A stretch of 64,000 bases of DNA from Microbulbifer donghaiensis (GTDB lineage: Bacteria > Pseudomonadota > Gammaproteobacteria > Pseudomonadales > Cellvibrionaceae): positions 1 through 64,000 of the forward strand of contig NZ_FQVA01000002.1 of assembly GCF_900129095.1 (NCBI RefSeq), in the 5' to 3' direction. The notes under the pieces were generated by a model. That model had not been told where the DNA came from. It worked only from the letters and a program-made list of their open reading frames with translations, and searched no databases. The translations under genes were made by a program, and so were the position numbers. Below, one piece after another: positions 15,679-26,238 of the stretch (position 1 is the first letter of the stretch; each line of letters starts with the position of its first letter).

Positions 15679-16804
15679 CTGATGTTCCTCCCGCTGGCTC
15701 TGCGGGCGGGCGCTTCGGGCGCCGGCGCCAGTTGCCGCCACCGAGGAGCACCAGCCCCAGGATCAGGAACGGGGGATGCACCAGCCATATTGCAGCCGGA
15801 TTGCCAATCTTGCCGTCCTCGATGGCTCCGCGCACCCCCTGCAGCATGACCAGATAAGTGATGTACAACAGCACGGCGGGCATCATTTTGGCGTAGCGTC
15901 CCTGGCGCGGATTGGTGCGCGACAGCGGCACCGCCAGTACGGCCACCACCATCACCAGCACCGGCAGGCTGAAGCGCCAGTGCAGGAAGGCGCGCTCCTG
16001 AGGAGAATCGCTGCGCAACAGATCGAGCGTAGACATGGCTTCCATTCGATCGCCCCAGTTACTGCGCTTTTGCTGAACCTCCAGCTGCACCTCGTAACTG
16101 GTGAACTTCATCAAGCGGTAATCCCGCTGCCCCGGTACTCCCTCATAGCGATAGCCGTCGCGCAGCACCAGGTAGCGCAGCCCGGTATCCGGATCGATCT
16201 GCTGCACCCCTTCCCGCGCCAGGATCACAATCTGCTGGTCGGCCTCGGTTTCCGCGCCGGCACCACCCAGCTCGGCGAGAAACACGTCGTGCATGGTGGA
16301 CTTGTCTTTGCTGAGGGAATCCGCGTAATACACCGCCCTGTTGCCTTCAGTGGCGACAAATTTCTTCGGCACCAGGTGATCGAATTCGCTACGCGACTTA
16401 TCCGCCGTCAGCAGGCCAGAGGAACGCTCCATACCTGTCGGCGAAAAGTAGAGGCTCATCGACGCTACCACCAGCGCCACCATAAAAGCCGGCGCCAATG
16501 TGTACGTCAACAGGCGGCGCTCGCTGAAACCACAGGCGTGCAGCACCGTCATTTCACTTTCGATATACAGGCGGCCGTAGGCGAGCAAGATGCCGACAAA
16601 CAGGCCGAGCGGCAGCACCAGCTCGAGGAAACTGGGGAGTCGATAGCCGATCAGGGAAAACAGGATATTGGCCGAGAGATCGCCGGCAGCCGCCTCCGCC
16701 AGGTATTTCACGAAACGGCCACTCATCACCATCAACATCAAAACAGCGCTGACTGCCAGCGTGGCGAAAAGCAGCTCGCGGCAGAGGTAGCGGAAAATAA
16801 TCAC
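15671..16804 (-). CDS. lptF: LPS export ABC transporter permease LptF
   Basis: MIIFRYLCRELLFATLAVSA begins TM1 as in LptF homologues. SFLELVLPLGLFVGILLAYG, RLYIESEMTVLHACG (the coupling-helix region that contacts LptB) and the periplasmic domain follow, with three TM segments at the end (about 275-355). The length of 377 is slightly longer than E. coli LptF (366). It is the first gene of lptFG and divergent from pepA, the conserved gammaproteobacterial arrangement. Confidence 0.93.
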   Translation of the reverse strand: MIIFRYLCRELLFATLAVSAVLMLMVMSGRFVKYLAEAAAGDLSANILFSLIGYRLPSFLELVLPLGLFVGILLAYGRLYIESEMTVLHACGFSERRLLTYTLAPAFMVALVVASMSLYFSPTGMERSSGLLTADKSRSEFDHLVPKKFVATEGNRAVYYADSLSKDKSTMHDVFLAELGGAGAETEADQQIVILAREGVQQIDPDTGLRYLVLRDGYRYEGVPGQRDYRLMKFTSYEVQLEVQQKRSNWGDRMEAMSTLDLLRSDSPQERAFLHWRFSLPVLVMVVAVLAVPLSRTNPRQGRYAKMMPAVLLYITYLVMLQGVRGAIEDGKIGNPAAIWLVHPPFLILGLVLLGGGNWRRRPKRPPAEPAGGTSDA

Positions 16805-16938
16805 AGGACGAACAGATTCCTTGGCGACAGCGGTGTGATGAATTGTGGATCAAAAATTGAGCAAGTTCCCACCGAATACAGCAATCCAGCAGATGGCAGG
16901 TTAAACTTGTGCGGCGCATTATCGCCAAAATAATTTGC

Positions 16939-16960
16939 AATGTCTCGACCCAGAGACATT
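16939..16960. promoter_or_regulatory. Perfect 8-bp palindrome in the pepA leader
   Basis: AATGTCTC and GAGACATT flank a 6-base spacer, 36 bases upstream of the pepA start in the 191-bp lptF-pepA divergent region. It could be an operator or an RNA hairpin near the ribosome-binding site. PepA binds DNA in E. coli, so autoregulation is conceivable but not shown here. Confidence 0.35.
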
Positions 16961-16995
16961 GGTTCAGATTTTTCAGGTATTAAGGAAAAGGAATT

Positions 16996-18462
16996 ATGCA
17001 GATCTCTGCCAAGGTCTCCGATATCAGCACGCAGCGCAGCGCCTGCGCCATCATTTCAGCAGATGCCAAGAACCGCCTCAGCAGCAGTGGTTCCGCCCTG
17101 GACCAGGCAGCCGGTGGATTTATCGGAAAAGTGCTGAAGCGCGGCGACCTGGGCAGCAAGCTGGGCAGCACCCTGCTGCTGAACCTAGTGGACGGTCCGG
17201 CGGAGCGTGTATTGCTGGTCCGCAGCGGCGACGGTGTGCTCAGCCAGGCGGACTTCCGCAAGCTGGCTAAAGCCAGTGCCAACGCCGTCAAGGGCTACAA
17301 AGATGCCACCAGCTACCTGACTGAACTGGAGGTCGCCGACGCCGATAGCGCCTGGCAGGCCCAGCAACTGGCGCTCGCCGCCGGTCTCGCCGCCTATAAA
17401 TTCACCCGCTGCCTGAGCGACGCCAAGGGCAATCCACTGGTCAAGTTCACCGTACATGCCCCGGAACGCAAACAACTCAAAGCGGTACAACAGGGCGCAG
17501 AATTGGGCGCGGCCCAGGCAAGCGGCAGCAATGTGGCGCGGGAGCTGGGCAACCTGCCCGGCAACATCTGCACCCCGGCCTATCTCGCCACGGAAGCGCG
17601 CGCACTGGCTAAAAAACACGCAAAACTGACCACCACCGTGCTCGATGAGAAAAAGATGGAGTCTCTCGGCATGGGCGCCTTCCTGAGTGTCGCCAAGGGC
17701 AGCGAGCAGGCGCCGGCGCTGATCGCCATGCAGTACAAGGGCGGCAAGGCCACAGAAAAACCGGTAGTACTCGTCGGCAAAGGCATCACCTTCGATAGCG
17801 GTGGCATCAGCATCAAGCCCGGCATGCAGATGGATGAAATGAAGTTCGATATGTGCGGCGCCGCGAGTGTCTTCGGCGTGATGAATGCGCTGTTGGAGCT
17901 GCAGCCGGCAATCAACGTGGTGGGACTGGTTGCCGCAGCGGAAAACATGCCCAGCGGCCGCGCCAGTAAGCCCGGCGATATCGTCACCTCTATGTCCGGA
18001 CAGACCATCGAAATCCTCAATACCGATGCCGAAGGTCGCCTGGTCCTGTGCGACACCCTCACCTACGCCGCCAAGTTCAAGCCTGAAGTGGTCATCGATG
18101 TCGCCACCCTCACCGGCGCCTGTGTGATCGCCCTGGGCAATCACGCCACCGGTCTCTATGCGAACAAGGAAGAGCTGGCCAAGGACTTGCTCGCCGCCGG
18201 CGAACGCACCGGTGACCGCGCCTGGCAGATGCCACTTTGGGACGAATACCAGTCATCACTGGACTCCAATTTCGCCGACATTCAGAATATCGGCGGTCGT
18301 GAAGCCGGCTCCGTCACCGCGGCCTGCTTCCTGGCCCGTTTCGCCGAGGACTACACCTGGGCGCACCTGGATATCGCCGGCAGTGCCTGGAACTCGGGTG
18401 CCGCCAAGGGGGCGACCGGCCGCCCGGTGCCGCTGCTGGTGGAATACCTGCTCGGCCAATAG
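16996..18462 (+). CDS. pepA: Leucyl (cytosol) aminopeptidase PepA
   Basis: This is an M17 metallopeptidase that removes N-terminal amino acids from peptides in the cytoplasm as a hexamer. The catalytic domain shows VGKGITFDSGGISIKPG (metal and Lys site), MCGAASV, and the family signature NTDAEGRL at residues 342-349. Length 488 fits. ATG 16996 follows AAGGAAAAGGAATT. Gene order pepA-holC-orf-valS is conserved in gammaproteobacteria. Confidence 0.95.
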   Translation: MQISAKVSDISTQRSACAIISADAKNRLSSSGSALDQAAGGFIGKVLKRGDLGSKLGSTLLLNLVDGPAERVLLVRSGDGVLSQADFRKLAKASANAVKGYKDATSYLTELEVADADSAWQAQQLALAAGLAAYKFTRCLSDAKGNPLVKFTVHAPERKQLKAVQQGAELGAAQASGSNVARELGNLPGNICTPAYLATEARALAKKHAKLTTTVLDEKKMESLGMGAFLSVAKGSEQAPALIAMQYKGGKATEKPVVLVGKGITFDSGGISIKPGMQMDEMKFDMCGAASVFGVMNALLELQPAINVVGLVAAAENMPSGRASKPGDIVTSMSGQTIEILNTDAEGRLVLCDTLTYAAKFKPEVVIDVATLTGACVIALGNHATGLYANKEELAKDLLAAGERTGDRAWQMPLWDEYQSSLDSNFADIQNIGGREAGSVTAACFLARFAEDYTWAHLDIAGSAWNSGAAKGATGRPVPLLVEYLLGQ

Positions 18463-18606
18463 GCACGCACGGCGAGAACCGCGAGCGGTCGGGCCGGTGG
18501 CCCGATCGCCTCGAATAGCGGAGTTGCCGGCGAGAGAGCCCGCCGCCAGCTTCGCATCGCCGGACCGCCAGGTCTGTGAATCAGCAACAAACCACCTGTA
18601 TAAAAA

Positions 18607-19029
18607 ATGACCCGCATTGATTTCTATGTACTCGCCTCCGCACAGCCCCAGGAGGCCGACCTGTTTGCCTGCCGCCTGGCCGAGAAGGCCTACCGCAGCG
18701 GCCTGCGGGTGCTGCTGGCGGTGGACGACCGGGAGCGGGCAGAACAGCTGGATCAGCTGCTGTGGACTTTCCGCGAGGACAGCTTCCTGCCCCACGCGCC
18801 ACAGGGTGCCGAGCAGAATGCCGCGGTGGAAATCAACTGTGGCGAAGACCCAGGCATACATCACGGCCTGCTGATCAACCTGTGCAGTGAAGTACCCGGC
18901 TGGTTCAGCCGTTTTGAGCGGCTGGCGGAAATCGTGGTACAGCAGCCGGATTCGCTGGCGCGGTCCCGATCGCGCTTCAGCCACTTCCGCGATCGCGGAT
19001 ATCCGCTACAATCGCATAAAATCAATTAA
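18607..19029 (+). CDS. holC: DNA polymerase III chi subunit
   Basis: HolC links the clamp-loader complex to SSB. Recognisable parts are RIDFYVLASAQPQEADLFAC, AEKAYRSGLRVLLAVDD and the aromatic LLWTFREDSFLPH, typical of chi. Length (140) matches. It follows pepA after 144 bases in which no other feature was seen, and precedes an acidic orphan protein and valS. Confidence 0.92.
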   Translation: MTRIDFYVLASAQPQEADLFACRLAEKAYRSGLRVLLAVDDRERAEQLDQLLWTFREDSFLPHAPQGAEQNAAVEINCGEDPGIHHGLLINLCSEVPGWFSRFERLAEIVVQQPDSLARSRSRFSHFRDRGYPLQSHKIN

Positions 19030-19057
19030 CTCTTGGTAAGCAGCCACTTACACAGCC

Positions 19058-19885
19058 ATGTCCGGTCGAAAAAACAAACACAAGCAGCGCGGACACGAAC
19101 GGGGTCAGTCCAGTGACCTGCTCGACGAGTTGAATTCCCTGCGCGATCTGCTCGGCAGCGACGACATCGGCGATATTCCCCTGCTCGACCAGGTGGCGGC
19201 CCCCGGCAAGCCGCCGGCGCCAGCGACACAGGCGCCCACCCCGCGACCACAGACTTCCCTCGAGGATATCGATCTGCCGATCCTTTTTTCGCCAGTCGAC
19301 GAGGAGCTGCCCGAGGATTACCGCAGCGAGCTGAACGAATCCGATCTCAAACTGCTGCGCCCGCTGCAGGACCTGCCCGTGACCGACGGCGAGAGAGAAA
19401 ACCCGGCCGCCAAACCGCAGCCGCAGGCCGCAGGGGAAGCCCCCAGGAAAGGGACGCGACAGGAGCAACAGCAGGAACTGTTCGCGGAGCCAGCCGCGAC
19501 TCCGGCCACCGAAAACCCCTTCCTACCCGCACATATCCGCGCACGCCTGACCGGCGGCCGCGTGCCCAAATCTGAACCGACACCTATGGAGCCAGTGGCG
19601 GCCGAGGTATCGCTGCTTCCCGAAGAAATCACCGCTGCCGAACCCGCAACCGTCCGGACGGAGGCTAGCGCCCCCGCCTCGCCACCACCCACTCCGGAGA
19701 AATCGACGCTGCCAGACGCAGAATTGCCCGAACCCGAGCCGCCAGCCGTCGCATCGCGCACTGCTGACGCTTCGGAACGCCAGCAGCTGGTCGATCGCCT
19801 GGTAGCCAAGCAGCTGCCGGAACTGGAACGCCAGTTGCGCGCCCGCATCGAGCTGATGCTCGACGAATTGGAGGCGAGAGACTAG
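19058..19885 (+). CDS. Acidic, Pro/Ala-rich protein between holC and valS, unknown function
   Basis: The 275-residue product has a basic start (MSGRKNKHKQRG), then SSDLLDELNSLRDLLG and IPLLDQVAAPG, a short conserved-looking segment. A long disordered Pro/Glu/Ala-rich middle (about 50-230) follows. It ends in a charged helix RQQLVDRLVAKQLPELERQL that could form a coiled coil. Proteins of this layout occur between holC and valS in related bacteria, but I know of no function. It starts 28 bases after holC and is probably co-transcribed. Confidence 0.65.
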   Translation: MSGRKNKHKQRGHERGQSSDLLDELNSLRDLLGSDDIGDIPLLDQVAAPGKPPAPATQAPTPRPQTSLEDIDLPILFSPVDEELPEDYRSELNESDLKLLRPLQDLPVTDGERENPAAKPQPQAAGEAPRKGTRQEQQQELFAEPAATPATENPFLPAHIRARLTGGRVPKSEPTPMEPVAAEVSLLPEEITAAEPATVRTEASAPASPPPTPEKSTLPDAELPEPEPPAVASRTADASERQQLVDRLVAKQLPELERQLRARIELMLDELEARD

Positions 19886-19970
19886 GGCCTGTTAAGGCGC
19901 AACCCGAAGGGACGCGGCCATCGAATTTAGTGTCAACGGGCCCTAACCCGCCTTTTGCCGCCCCGACCCC

Positions 19971-19995
19971 GGCGGTATAATTCCCGCCTTTTTGG
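19971..19995 (+). promoter_or_regulatory. TATAAT box inside a small hairpin upstream of valS
   Basis: TATAAT (19976-19981) matches the -10 consensus and lies about 95 bases before the valS start. The same bases form the loop of GGCGG...CCGCC followed by five T, so it can also be read as a weak terminator after the upstream ORF. The only -35 candidate is TTGCCG at 15-base spacing. Either reading is possible. Confidence 0.3.
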
Positions 19996-20074
19996 CGCGG
20001 CCAGACTGTTTGCCAGACTATTCTGAGCCCACATTGCGCGCCTGCAGTCAGTTAACACAAGGTTTCCCACCCGC

Positions 20075-22849
20075 ATGGACAAGACATACCAGCCCAACGC
20101 CATAGAACAGCAGTGGTACAAGACCTGGGAGGAGAGCGGTTACTTCAAGCCTTCCGGCGATACCGAAGCCAAGCCCTACTGCATCATGATCCCGCCGCCG
20201 AACGTCACCGGCAGCCTGCACATGGGCCACGGTTTCCAGGAGTCCATCATGGACGCGCTGATCCGCTACCACCGCATGCAGGGCGACAACACCCTGTGGC
20301 AGGTCGGCACCGATCACGCCGGTATTGCCACCCAGATGGTGGTTGAGCGGCTGCTGGCAGCCGAAGGCAAGTCGCGCCACGAACTGGGCCGCGACAAGTT
20401 CATCGACAAGGTGTGGGAGTGGAAGGAGGAGTCCGGCGGCACCATCACCCGCCAGCTGCGCCGTCTCGGCGCCAGCCCGGACTGGTCCCGCGAGCGCTTC
20501 ACGATGGACGACGGCTTCTACAAGGCGGTGCAGGAAGTCTTTATCCGCCTGTACGAGGACGGCCTTATCTACCGCGGCAAGCGCCTGGTGAACTGGGACC
20601 CGAAACTGCACACCGCGATTTCCGACCTGGAAGTGCTGAACGAGGAAGAGCAGGGCCACCTGTGGCACTTCCGCTACCCGCTGACAGACGGCAGCGGCCA
20701 CCTGGTGGTCGCCACCACGCGCCCCGAGACGATGCTCGGCGATACCGCCGTGGCCGTGCACCCGGAAGACGAGCGCTACAAGCACTTAATCGGCAAGACC
20801 ATCAAGCTGCCGCTGGCCGAGCGTGAGATCCCGATTATCGGCGACGACTATGTCGACCGCGAGTTCGGCACCGGCTGCGTGAAGATCACGCCGGCACACG
20901 ATTTCAACGACTATGACATGGGTCAGCGCCACAACCTCGAGATCATCAATATTCTCGACGCAGACGCCAACCTGAACGACGAGGTGCCGGCAAAATACCG
21001 CGGTATGGAGCGCTTCGCCGCCCGCTCGCAGATCGTCGACGACCTGGACGAACTCGGCCTGCTGGAAAAAATCGAACCGCACACATTGAAGGTGCCCCGC
21101 GGCGACCGCTCCGGTGTGGTCATCGAACCCTGGCTCACCGACCAGTGGTATGTGAAGACCCAACCGCTGGCGGAAGAGGCCATCAAGGCGGTGGAAGACG
21201 GCAGTGTCAATTTCGTGCCGAAGAATTACGAGAACATGTACTTCTCCTGGATGCGCGACATTCAGGACTGGTGTATTTCCCGCCAGTTGTGGTGGGGCCA
21301 CCGCATCCCCGCCTGGTACGACAGCGAGGGCAATGTCTACGTCGGCCGCAGCGAACAGGCGGTGCGCGAGAAACACGGCCTCGGCGCCGATGTCGCCCTG
21401 CGCCAGGACGACGACGTACTCGACACCTGGTTCTCATCCGGCCTGTGGACCTTCGGCACCCTGGGTTGGCCGGCCGACACCGAAGAGCTGAAAGCCTTCC
21501 ACCCGACCTCCGTGCTGGTCACCGGCTTCGACATCATCTTCTTCTGGGTCGCGCGCATGATGATGCTGACCCTTTACTTCAAGAAGGAAGTGCCTTTCCA
21601 CACCGTCTATGTGCACGGTCTGGTGCGCGACAGCCACGGCCAGAAGATGTCCAAGTCCAAGGGCAATGTTCTGGACCCGATCGACCTGATCGACGGTATC
21701 GACCTGGAGAGCCTGGTACAGAAACGCACCACTGGCATGATGCTGCCGCACCTGCAGGAGAAGATCGAGAAGCAGACCCGCAAGGAATTCCCGGAAGGCA
21801 TTGCCGCTTACGGTACCGACGCGCTGCGCTACACCTATTACTCGCTGGCCTCCACCGGCCGCGACATCAAGTTCGATGTCGGTCGCATCGAGGGCTTCCG
21901 CAACTTCTGCAACAAAATCTGGAACGCATCGCGCTATGTGCTGCAGAACTGCGAGGGCCACGATTGCGGCCAGGACGGCAGCGGCGACTTCGAACTGACC
22001 CTCGCCGACCGCTGGATCATTTCCCAGCTGCAGCGCACCGAGAAAACCGTGCGCGAGGCGATGGACACCTACCGTTTCGACCTGGCCTCGCAGGCGCTCT
22101 ACGACTTTATCTGGGCCGAATACTGCAGCTGGTACCTGGAGCTGTCCAAGCCGGTACTGTGGGATGAGTCCGCCTCCAACGCGGTGAAGAAAGGTACGCG
22201 CCGCACCCTGATCCGCGTACTGGAAACGGTACTGCGGCTGGCACATCCGCTGATGCCGTTCATCACGGAGGAAATCTGGCAGCGGGTGAAGGGCCTGGCC
22301 GGTGCAGCGGGCGACACCATCATGCTGCAACCCTATCCGGAGCCGAACGAGGACAAGATCGACACCGAAGCCGAAGCCGCTATTGCCTGGCTGAAGCAGG
22401 TGATCGAGGGCGTGCGCAATATTCGCGGAGAAATGAATATTTCCCCGGCGAAAAAAATTCCGCTGATTCTCCGCGGCGGCTCGGCTCGCGACAGAGAGCT
22501 GATGGAACAGGCCCGCAGCCTGCTGGTCAAACTCGCCAGCCTCGAGTCCATCACCTGGCTGGAAACCGGTGAGAACGCGCCCGCTTCCGCCACAGCGCTG
22601 GTCGGCGACATGGAGCTGCTGGTGCCCATGGCCGGCCTGATCGACGTGCAGGCCGAGACCGCGCGCCTGCAAAAGGAAATCGACAAGTTGACAAAGGAAC
22701 TCGGCCGCGTGGCAGGCAAGCTGCAAAATCCCAAGTTCGTCGACAAGGCACCCGCGGAAGTGGTCGCCAAGGAAAAGGACAGGCTGGCAGAAATGCAAAA
22801 CGCGCAGGCGCGCCTGCAACAGCAGCTGGAAGAAATCAGCGCGCTGTAG
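20075..22849 (+). CDS. valS: Valyl-tRNA synthetase
   Basis: A class I aminoacyl-tRNA synthetase of 924 residues. The HIGH-type motif is HMGH (49-52) within [14 protein letters not shown], and KMSKS is at 524-528. The CP1 editing domain lies between them (about 190-340), with the anticodon-binding domain at about 660-800. A C-terminal coiled coil (about 855-924, [20 protein letters not shown]) is the tRNA-binding arm specific to ValRS. A strong terminator follows 28 bases after the stop. Confidence 0.97.
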   Translation: MDKTYQPNAIEQQWYKTWEESGYFKPSGDTEAKPYCIMIPPPNVTGSLHMGHGFQESIMDALIRYHRMQGDNTLWQVGTDHAGIATQMVVERLLAAEGKSRHELGRDKFIDKVWEWKEESGGTITRQLRRLGASPDWSRERFTMDDGFYKAVQEVFIRLYEDGLIYRGKRLVNWDPKLHTAISDLEVLNEEEQGHLWHFRYPLTDGSGHLVVATTRPETMLGDTAVAVHPEDERYKHLIGKTIKLPLAEREIPIIGDDYVDREFGTGCVKITPAHDFNDYDMGQRHNLEIINILDADANLNDEVPAKYRGMERFAARSQIVDDLDELGLLEKIEPHTLKVPRGDRSGVVIEPWLTDQWYVKTQPLAEEAIKAVEDGSVNFVPKNYENMYFSWMRDIQDWCISRQLWWGHRIPAWYDSEGNVYVGRSEQAVREKHGLGADVALRQDDDVLDTWFSSGLWTFGTLGWPADTEELKAFHPTSVLVTGFDIIFFWVARMMMLTLYFKKEVPFHTVYVHGLVRDSHGQKMSKSKGNVLDPIDLIDGIDLESLVQKRTTGMMLPHLQEKIEKQTRKEFPEGIAAYGTDALRYTYYSLASTGRDIKFDVGRIEGFRNFCNKIWNASRYVLQNCEGHDCGQDGSGDFELTLADRWIISQLQRTEKTVREAMDTYRFDLASQALYDFIWAEYCSWYLELSKPVLWDESASNAVKKGTRRTLIRVLETVLRLAHPLMPFITEEIWQRVKGLAGAAGDTIMLQPYPEPNEDKIDTEAEAAIAWLKQVIEGVRNIRGEMNISPAKKIPLILRGGSARDRELMEQARSLLVKLASLESITWLETGENAPASATALVGDMELLVPMAGLIDVQAETARLQKEIDKLTKELGRVAGKLQNPKFVDKAPAEVVAKEKDRLAEMQNAQARLQQQLEEISAL

Positions 22850-22877
22850 TGGCGTAAATAATTACCTACGCGTCAGT

Positions 22878-22905
22878 AAAAAAGGGGCCTAGCGCCCCTT
22901 TTTTG
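22878..22905 (+). terminator. Rho-independent terminator after valS
   Basis: AAAAAAGGGGC and GCCCCTTTTTT pair around a CTAGC loop and end in a T-run, 28 bases after the valS stop. The A-tract makes it potentially bidirectional. Confidence 0.9.
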
Positions 22906-23227
22906 TTGTTGAAAATCCCGGGTGTCGCCAAATATTACAGAAGTACCTCTCATAAAAACCCCCACACTAAGAAGTAATCGTTCCTTAGCCCAACTGGCGC
23001 TATCCCCGCCAAAGATTTATAAATCAGGCAACACTTCGCTTCGTGCCGCGCGGCAAGTTATTTTCGCGCCAGCATCGAACAAAAATAACAAGCTGATTCG
23101 TCTCAGTCACTCCCAACGAAATGGGGAAAGTTCTGTAATACAAACAGAATTCTGAGGTTTCTTTTTTCGCCGTTGTATCAGTGATGAACCCGGGCAAACG
23201 CCCACCTGCAGATCGGGGAGAGAGAAG
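22906..23227 (+). other. 322-bp leader region upstream of the nuo operon
   Basis: No gene is recognised here. The promoter of the 15-kb nuo operon should lie in this stretch. A possible -10 TATAAA at 23018-23023 has only a weak -35 (TGGCGC) at 17 bases, leaving a leader of about 200 nt. The last bases GGGGAGAGAGAAG form the ribosome-binding site of nuoA. No riboswitch or operator was identified. Confidence 0.4.
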
Positions 23228-23656
23228 TTGAACTACCCAACCCAGTTCGACCCGGCCAGCCATCTACACCAGCTGTGGCCGCTGGTTGTCTACGGCCTTG
23301 CCGTGTTGGCATTGATCGGCTTAATGCTGGGACTTTCCTATTTTCTCGGCCAGCGGCGCCGGGATGCCGCCACCGACGAGCCCTACGAATCCGGCATTGT
23401 ATCCCAGGGCGGCGCACGCCTGCGCCTATCCGTTGCCTACTACCTGGTAGCCATCCTGTTTATCGTCTTCGACCTGGAAGCGATTTACCTGTTCAGCTGG
23501 GCAATTGCATTTCGCGAGGCCGGATTGCTCGGCTTTATCGAGGCGACCATTTTCATACTGATACTACTGGTCGGACTGATTTATCTGTGGCGTCTCGGCG
23601 CACTGGACTGGGGTGGCAAGCAGAAGAGCCGGATGGAAGCCGGGGACGATCGATAA
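23228..23656 (+). CDS. nuoA: NADH-quinone oxidoreductase subunit A
   Basis: A membrane-arm subunit of complex I with 142 residues. It has three TM segments: WPLVVYGLAVLALIGLMLGL, VAYYLVAILFIVFDLEAIYL with the conserved FDLE, and FIEATIFILILLVGLIYL. PYESGI in the loop is the family signature. The start is TTG 23228 with GGGGAGAG just upstream. No ATG lies in a suitable position. First gene of a complete nuoA-N operon. Confidence 0.93.
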   Translation: MNYPTQFDPASHLHQLWPLVVYGLAVLALIGLMLGLSYFLGQRRRDAATDEPYESGIVSQGGARLRLSVAYYLVAILFIVFDLEAIYLFSWAIAFREAGLLGFIEATIFILILLVGLIYLWRLGALDWGGKQKSRMEAGDDR

Positions 23657-23676
23657 AGAATAAATAAGGAATCTCT

Positions 23677-24324
23677 ATGCGCTGGCAGTTAACTAAAGCG
23701 AATGACCTGATTGCAGCGAGTGACATACGCACGGACGAAGAAATTTTTTCCGAGGAAGTTAAAAAGAACATTCTCCTCACCAAGCTCGAAGACCTGGTGG
23801 CCTGGGGTCGAGCCAATTCCTTGTGGCCATTCAACTTCGGACTTTCCTGCTGTTATGTCGAAATGGCGACGGCCTTTACCAGCCGCCACGACATCTCCCG
23901 CTTCGGCTCTGAAGTGATCCGTGCCACACCGCGCCAAGCAGACCTTATCGTTATCTCCGGTACCGTGTTCATAAAAATGGCCCCGGTGCTGCAAAGACTC
24001 TACGAGCAGATGATGGAGCCGCGCTGGGTGATCTCCATGGGCTCCTGCTCCAATTCTGGCGGCATGTACGACATCTACAGCGTGGTCCAGGGAGTCGACC
24101 GCTTCCTGCCAGTCGATGTCTATGTGCCCGGCTGCCCTCCCCGCCCGGAAGCGCTGATGCAGGGCCTGACACTGCTACAGAAATCGGTAGCAGCCGATCG
24201 CCGGGCGCTGAGCTGGGTAGTAGATGAGCAGGGTGCTCGACAGGTACCGAAACCCAGCCAGCGTGATATCCACCGGGAAGAGCGCATGCGGGCAGAAAAA
24301 CTGCGCGCACCGGACTCCGTATAG
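23677..24324 (+). CDS. nuoB: NADH-quinone oxidoreductase subunit B (N2 cluster)
   Basis: NuoB carries cluster N2, which passes electrons to quinone. The tandem Cys of GLSCCYVEM (C58, C59) and the Cys residues in [10 protein letters not shown] and [11 protein letters not shown] are the four N2 ligands. Length 215 is normal. It starts 20 bases after nuoA with AAGGAATCTCT upstream. Confidence 0.95.
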   Translation: MRWQLTKANDLIAASDIRTDEEIFSEEVKKNILLTKLEDLVAWGRANSLWPFNFGLSCCYVEMATAFTSRHDISRFGSEVIRATPRQADLIVISGTVFIKMAPVLQRLYEQMMEPRWVISMGSCSNSGGMYDIYSVVQGVDRFLPVDVYVPGCPPRPEALMQGLTLLQKSVAADRRALSWVVDEQGARQVPKPSQRDIHREERMRAEKLRAPDSV

Positions 24325-24409
24325 CGGGCCAGTCTTCGCAAGTCATCGACTCGGTAAACCCTAGACCCGGGACAAAGACCAGGGTGTAAAAGCCAAATCG
24401 GGAAATCCT

Positions 24410-26215
24410 ATGAGTGGCGTGATCGCATCCAGCGTTTACAAAGAAACGCCTTACCGTGCAGAAGCCGAGGCTTTCATTGCCGATCTGCGGCAGGAGTATG
24501 TGCGGGACGACTACTGGCTACAGCCGGACTGCCTCGACATGCCCACGCTGTGGGTCGATGGACAATCCATCCTGCCGCTGCTGCGTTTCCTGAAGAGCAG
24601 CATCTCTCGCCCGTTTGCGATGCTCTATGACCTCAGCGCCATCGACGAGCGCCTGCGGATCAACCGCGGCAAAGGCCCGTCTCAGCAACCCGCCAGCGAT
24701 TTCACCCTCGTCTATCAGTTGCTGTCGCTGGAGCGGGATCTGTTTATCCGCATCAAGGTCGCGCTGCCGGAATCCCGATTGTCCGCCCCCTCGGCGACCA
24801 GTGTCTGGGCCAATGCCAACTGGTATGAGCGGGAAGTCTGGGACCTGTTCGGTGTCGAGTTCGTCGGCCACCCCAATCTCCGCCGCATCATGATGCCCAC
24901 AACCTGGCAGGGACATCCGCTGTGCAAAAATCACCATGCGCGCGCCACCGAAGTAGACCCATTTACGCTGAGCCCGGAGAAACAGCAGGCGGAACAGCAG
25001 GCCCTGTTGTTCAAGCCCGAGGAATGGGGCATGGCCCGCGCCAGCGACAGTGCCGAATTCATGTTCCTGAATCTGGGACCGAATCACCCGAGCGTCCACG
25101 GTGTATTCCGCATAGCCTTGCAGTTGGACGGCGAACAGATCGTCGACGCCGTGCCCGATATCGGCTATCACCACCGCGGTGCGGAAAAAATGGCCGAGCG
25201 CCAGGCCTGGCATAGCTACATCCCTTACACCGACCGCATCGACTATCTGGGCGGTGTCATGAACAACCTGCCCTACGTGCTGGCGCTGGAGCAGCTCGCT
25301 GGCATCCAGGTGCCGCCACGCGCGCAAACCATTCGCGTGATGATGTGTGAATTCTTCCGCATCGCCAGCCACTTGGTTTTTTACGGCACTTTCGCCCAGG
25401 ACGTCGGCCAGATGTCGCCGGTCTTCTACATGTTCGTGGACCGCGAAAAACTGTTTGGCATCGTCGAGGCGATTACCGGTGGCCGCATGCACCCGGCCTG
25501 GTTCCGTATCGGCGGCGTGGCCCAGGACCTGCCCCAGGGCTGGGACACAATGGTGCGCGAATTTCTCGACTATATGCCCGCGCGCCTGCGCGAGTACGAC
25601 GGCATGGTGATCAAGAACAAACTGCTGCAGAAGCGCACCCGCGGTATCGGCGTCTACGACACCAATGAGGCCCTGGAGTGGGGCGTCAGCGGTCCCGGCC
25701 TGCGCGCCACCGGTCTCGAGTGGGACCTGCGCAAGCGGCGGCCATACAGCGGTTACGATCAGTTTGAATTCGACATTCCCACCTACGACGGCGGCGACTG
25801 TTTCGATCGCTGTCGCGTACGCGTCGACGAGATTCACCAGAGCCTGCGCATAATCCGCCAGTGTCTCGACAATATGCCCGCTGGGCCCTACAAGTCGGAT
25901 CACCCGCTCACGACGCCGCCGCGCAAGGCGCAGACCATGCAGGACATCGAGACACTGATCCAGCACTTCGTCAACAACAGCTGGGGGCCTGTCATGCCGG
26001 CCGGCGAAGTCTGCGTGCCGATCGAGGCGACCAAAGGACTGAACAGCTACCAGATTATCAGCGATGGGGGCACCACCTCTTACCGCACCCGAATTCGCAC
26101 GCCGTCGTTCCCGCACCTGCAAATGATCCCGCTGATGTCGTGCGGTCTGCTGGTGGCAGACCTGATCGCAATCATCGCCAGCATCGACTTCGTGATGGCA
26201 GATGTGGACCGTTGA
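24410..26215 (+). CDS. nuoC: NADH-quinone oxidoreductase fused subunit C/D
   Basis: This is a 601-residue fusion (NuoCD) as in E. coli and Pseudomonas. The NuoC part (about 1-185) contains [20 protein letters not shown]. The NuoD part (about 205-601) contains [20 protein letters not shown], the quinone-site H-x-x-H region, and the C-terminal [13 protein letters not shown] and MADVDR. The 85-base gap after nuoB shows no other feature. Confidence 0.95.
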   Translation: MSGVIASSVYKETPYRAEAEAFIADLRQEYVRDDYWLQPDCLDMPTLWVDGQSILPLLRFLKSSISRPFAMLYDLSAIDERLRINRGKGPSQQPASDFTLVYQLLSLERDLFIRIKVALPESRLSAPSATSVWANANWYEREVWDLFGVEFVGHPNLRRIMMPTTWQGHPLCKNHHARATEVDPFTLSPEKQQAEQQALLFKPEEWGMARASDSAEFMFLNLGPNHPSVHGVFRIALQLDGEQIVDAVPDIGYHHRGAEKMAERQAWHSYIPYTDRIDYLGGVMNNLPYVLALEQLAGIQVPPRAQTIRVMMCEFFRIASHLVFYGTFAQDVGQMSPVFYMFVDREKLFGIVEAITGGRMHPAWFRIGGVAQDLPQGWDTMVREFLDYMPARLREYDGMVIKNKLLQKRTRGIGVYDTNEALEWGVSGPGLRATGLEWDLRKRRPYSGYDQFEFDIPTYDGGDCFDRCRVRVDEIHQSLRIIRQCLDNMPAGPYKSDHPLTTPPRKAQTMQDIETLIQHFVNNSWGPVMPAGEVCVPIEATKGLNSYQIISDGGTTSYRTRIRTPSFPHLQMIPLMSCGLLVADLIAIIASIDFVMADVDR

Positions 26216-26238
26216 CGTGAAGGCTTGAGGAAGCGCAC

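Noticed and set aside
19883-19945. Inverted repeat TAGGGCCTGTTAA / complement near 19935 between the acidic orphan gene and valS
   Set aside because: Only about 12 of 15 positions match over a 50-base spacer, and no second copy or T-run was found.
21434-22819. 461-codon minus-strand frame across valS
   Set aside because: Mirror frame of valS with no recognisable domain, start signal or neighbour of its own.
22906-23227. Riboswitch in the nuo leader
   Set aside because: The long leader has no recognisable aptamer pattern and no terminator-type hairpin before nuoA.
24518-26122. 534-codon minus-strand open frame across nuoCD
   Set aside because: It lies entirely opposite the well-supported nuoCD gene, its translation is rich in His, Ala and Val without family motifs, and high-GC genes commonly leave such mirror frames.
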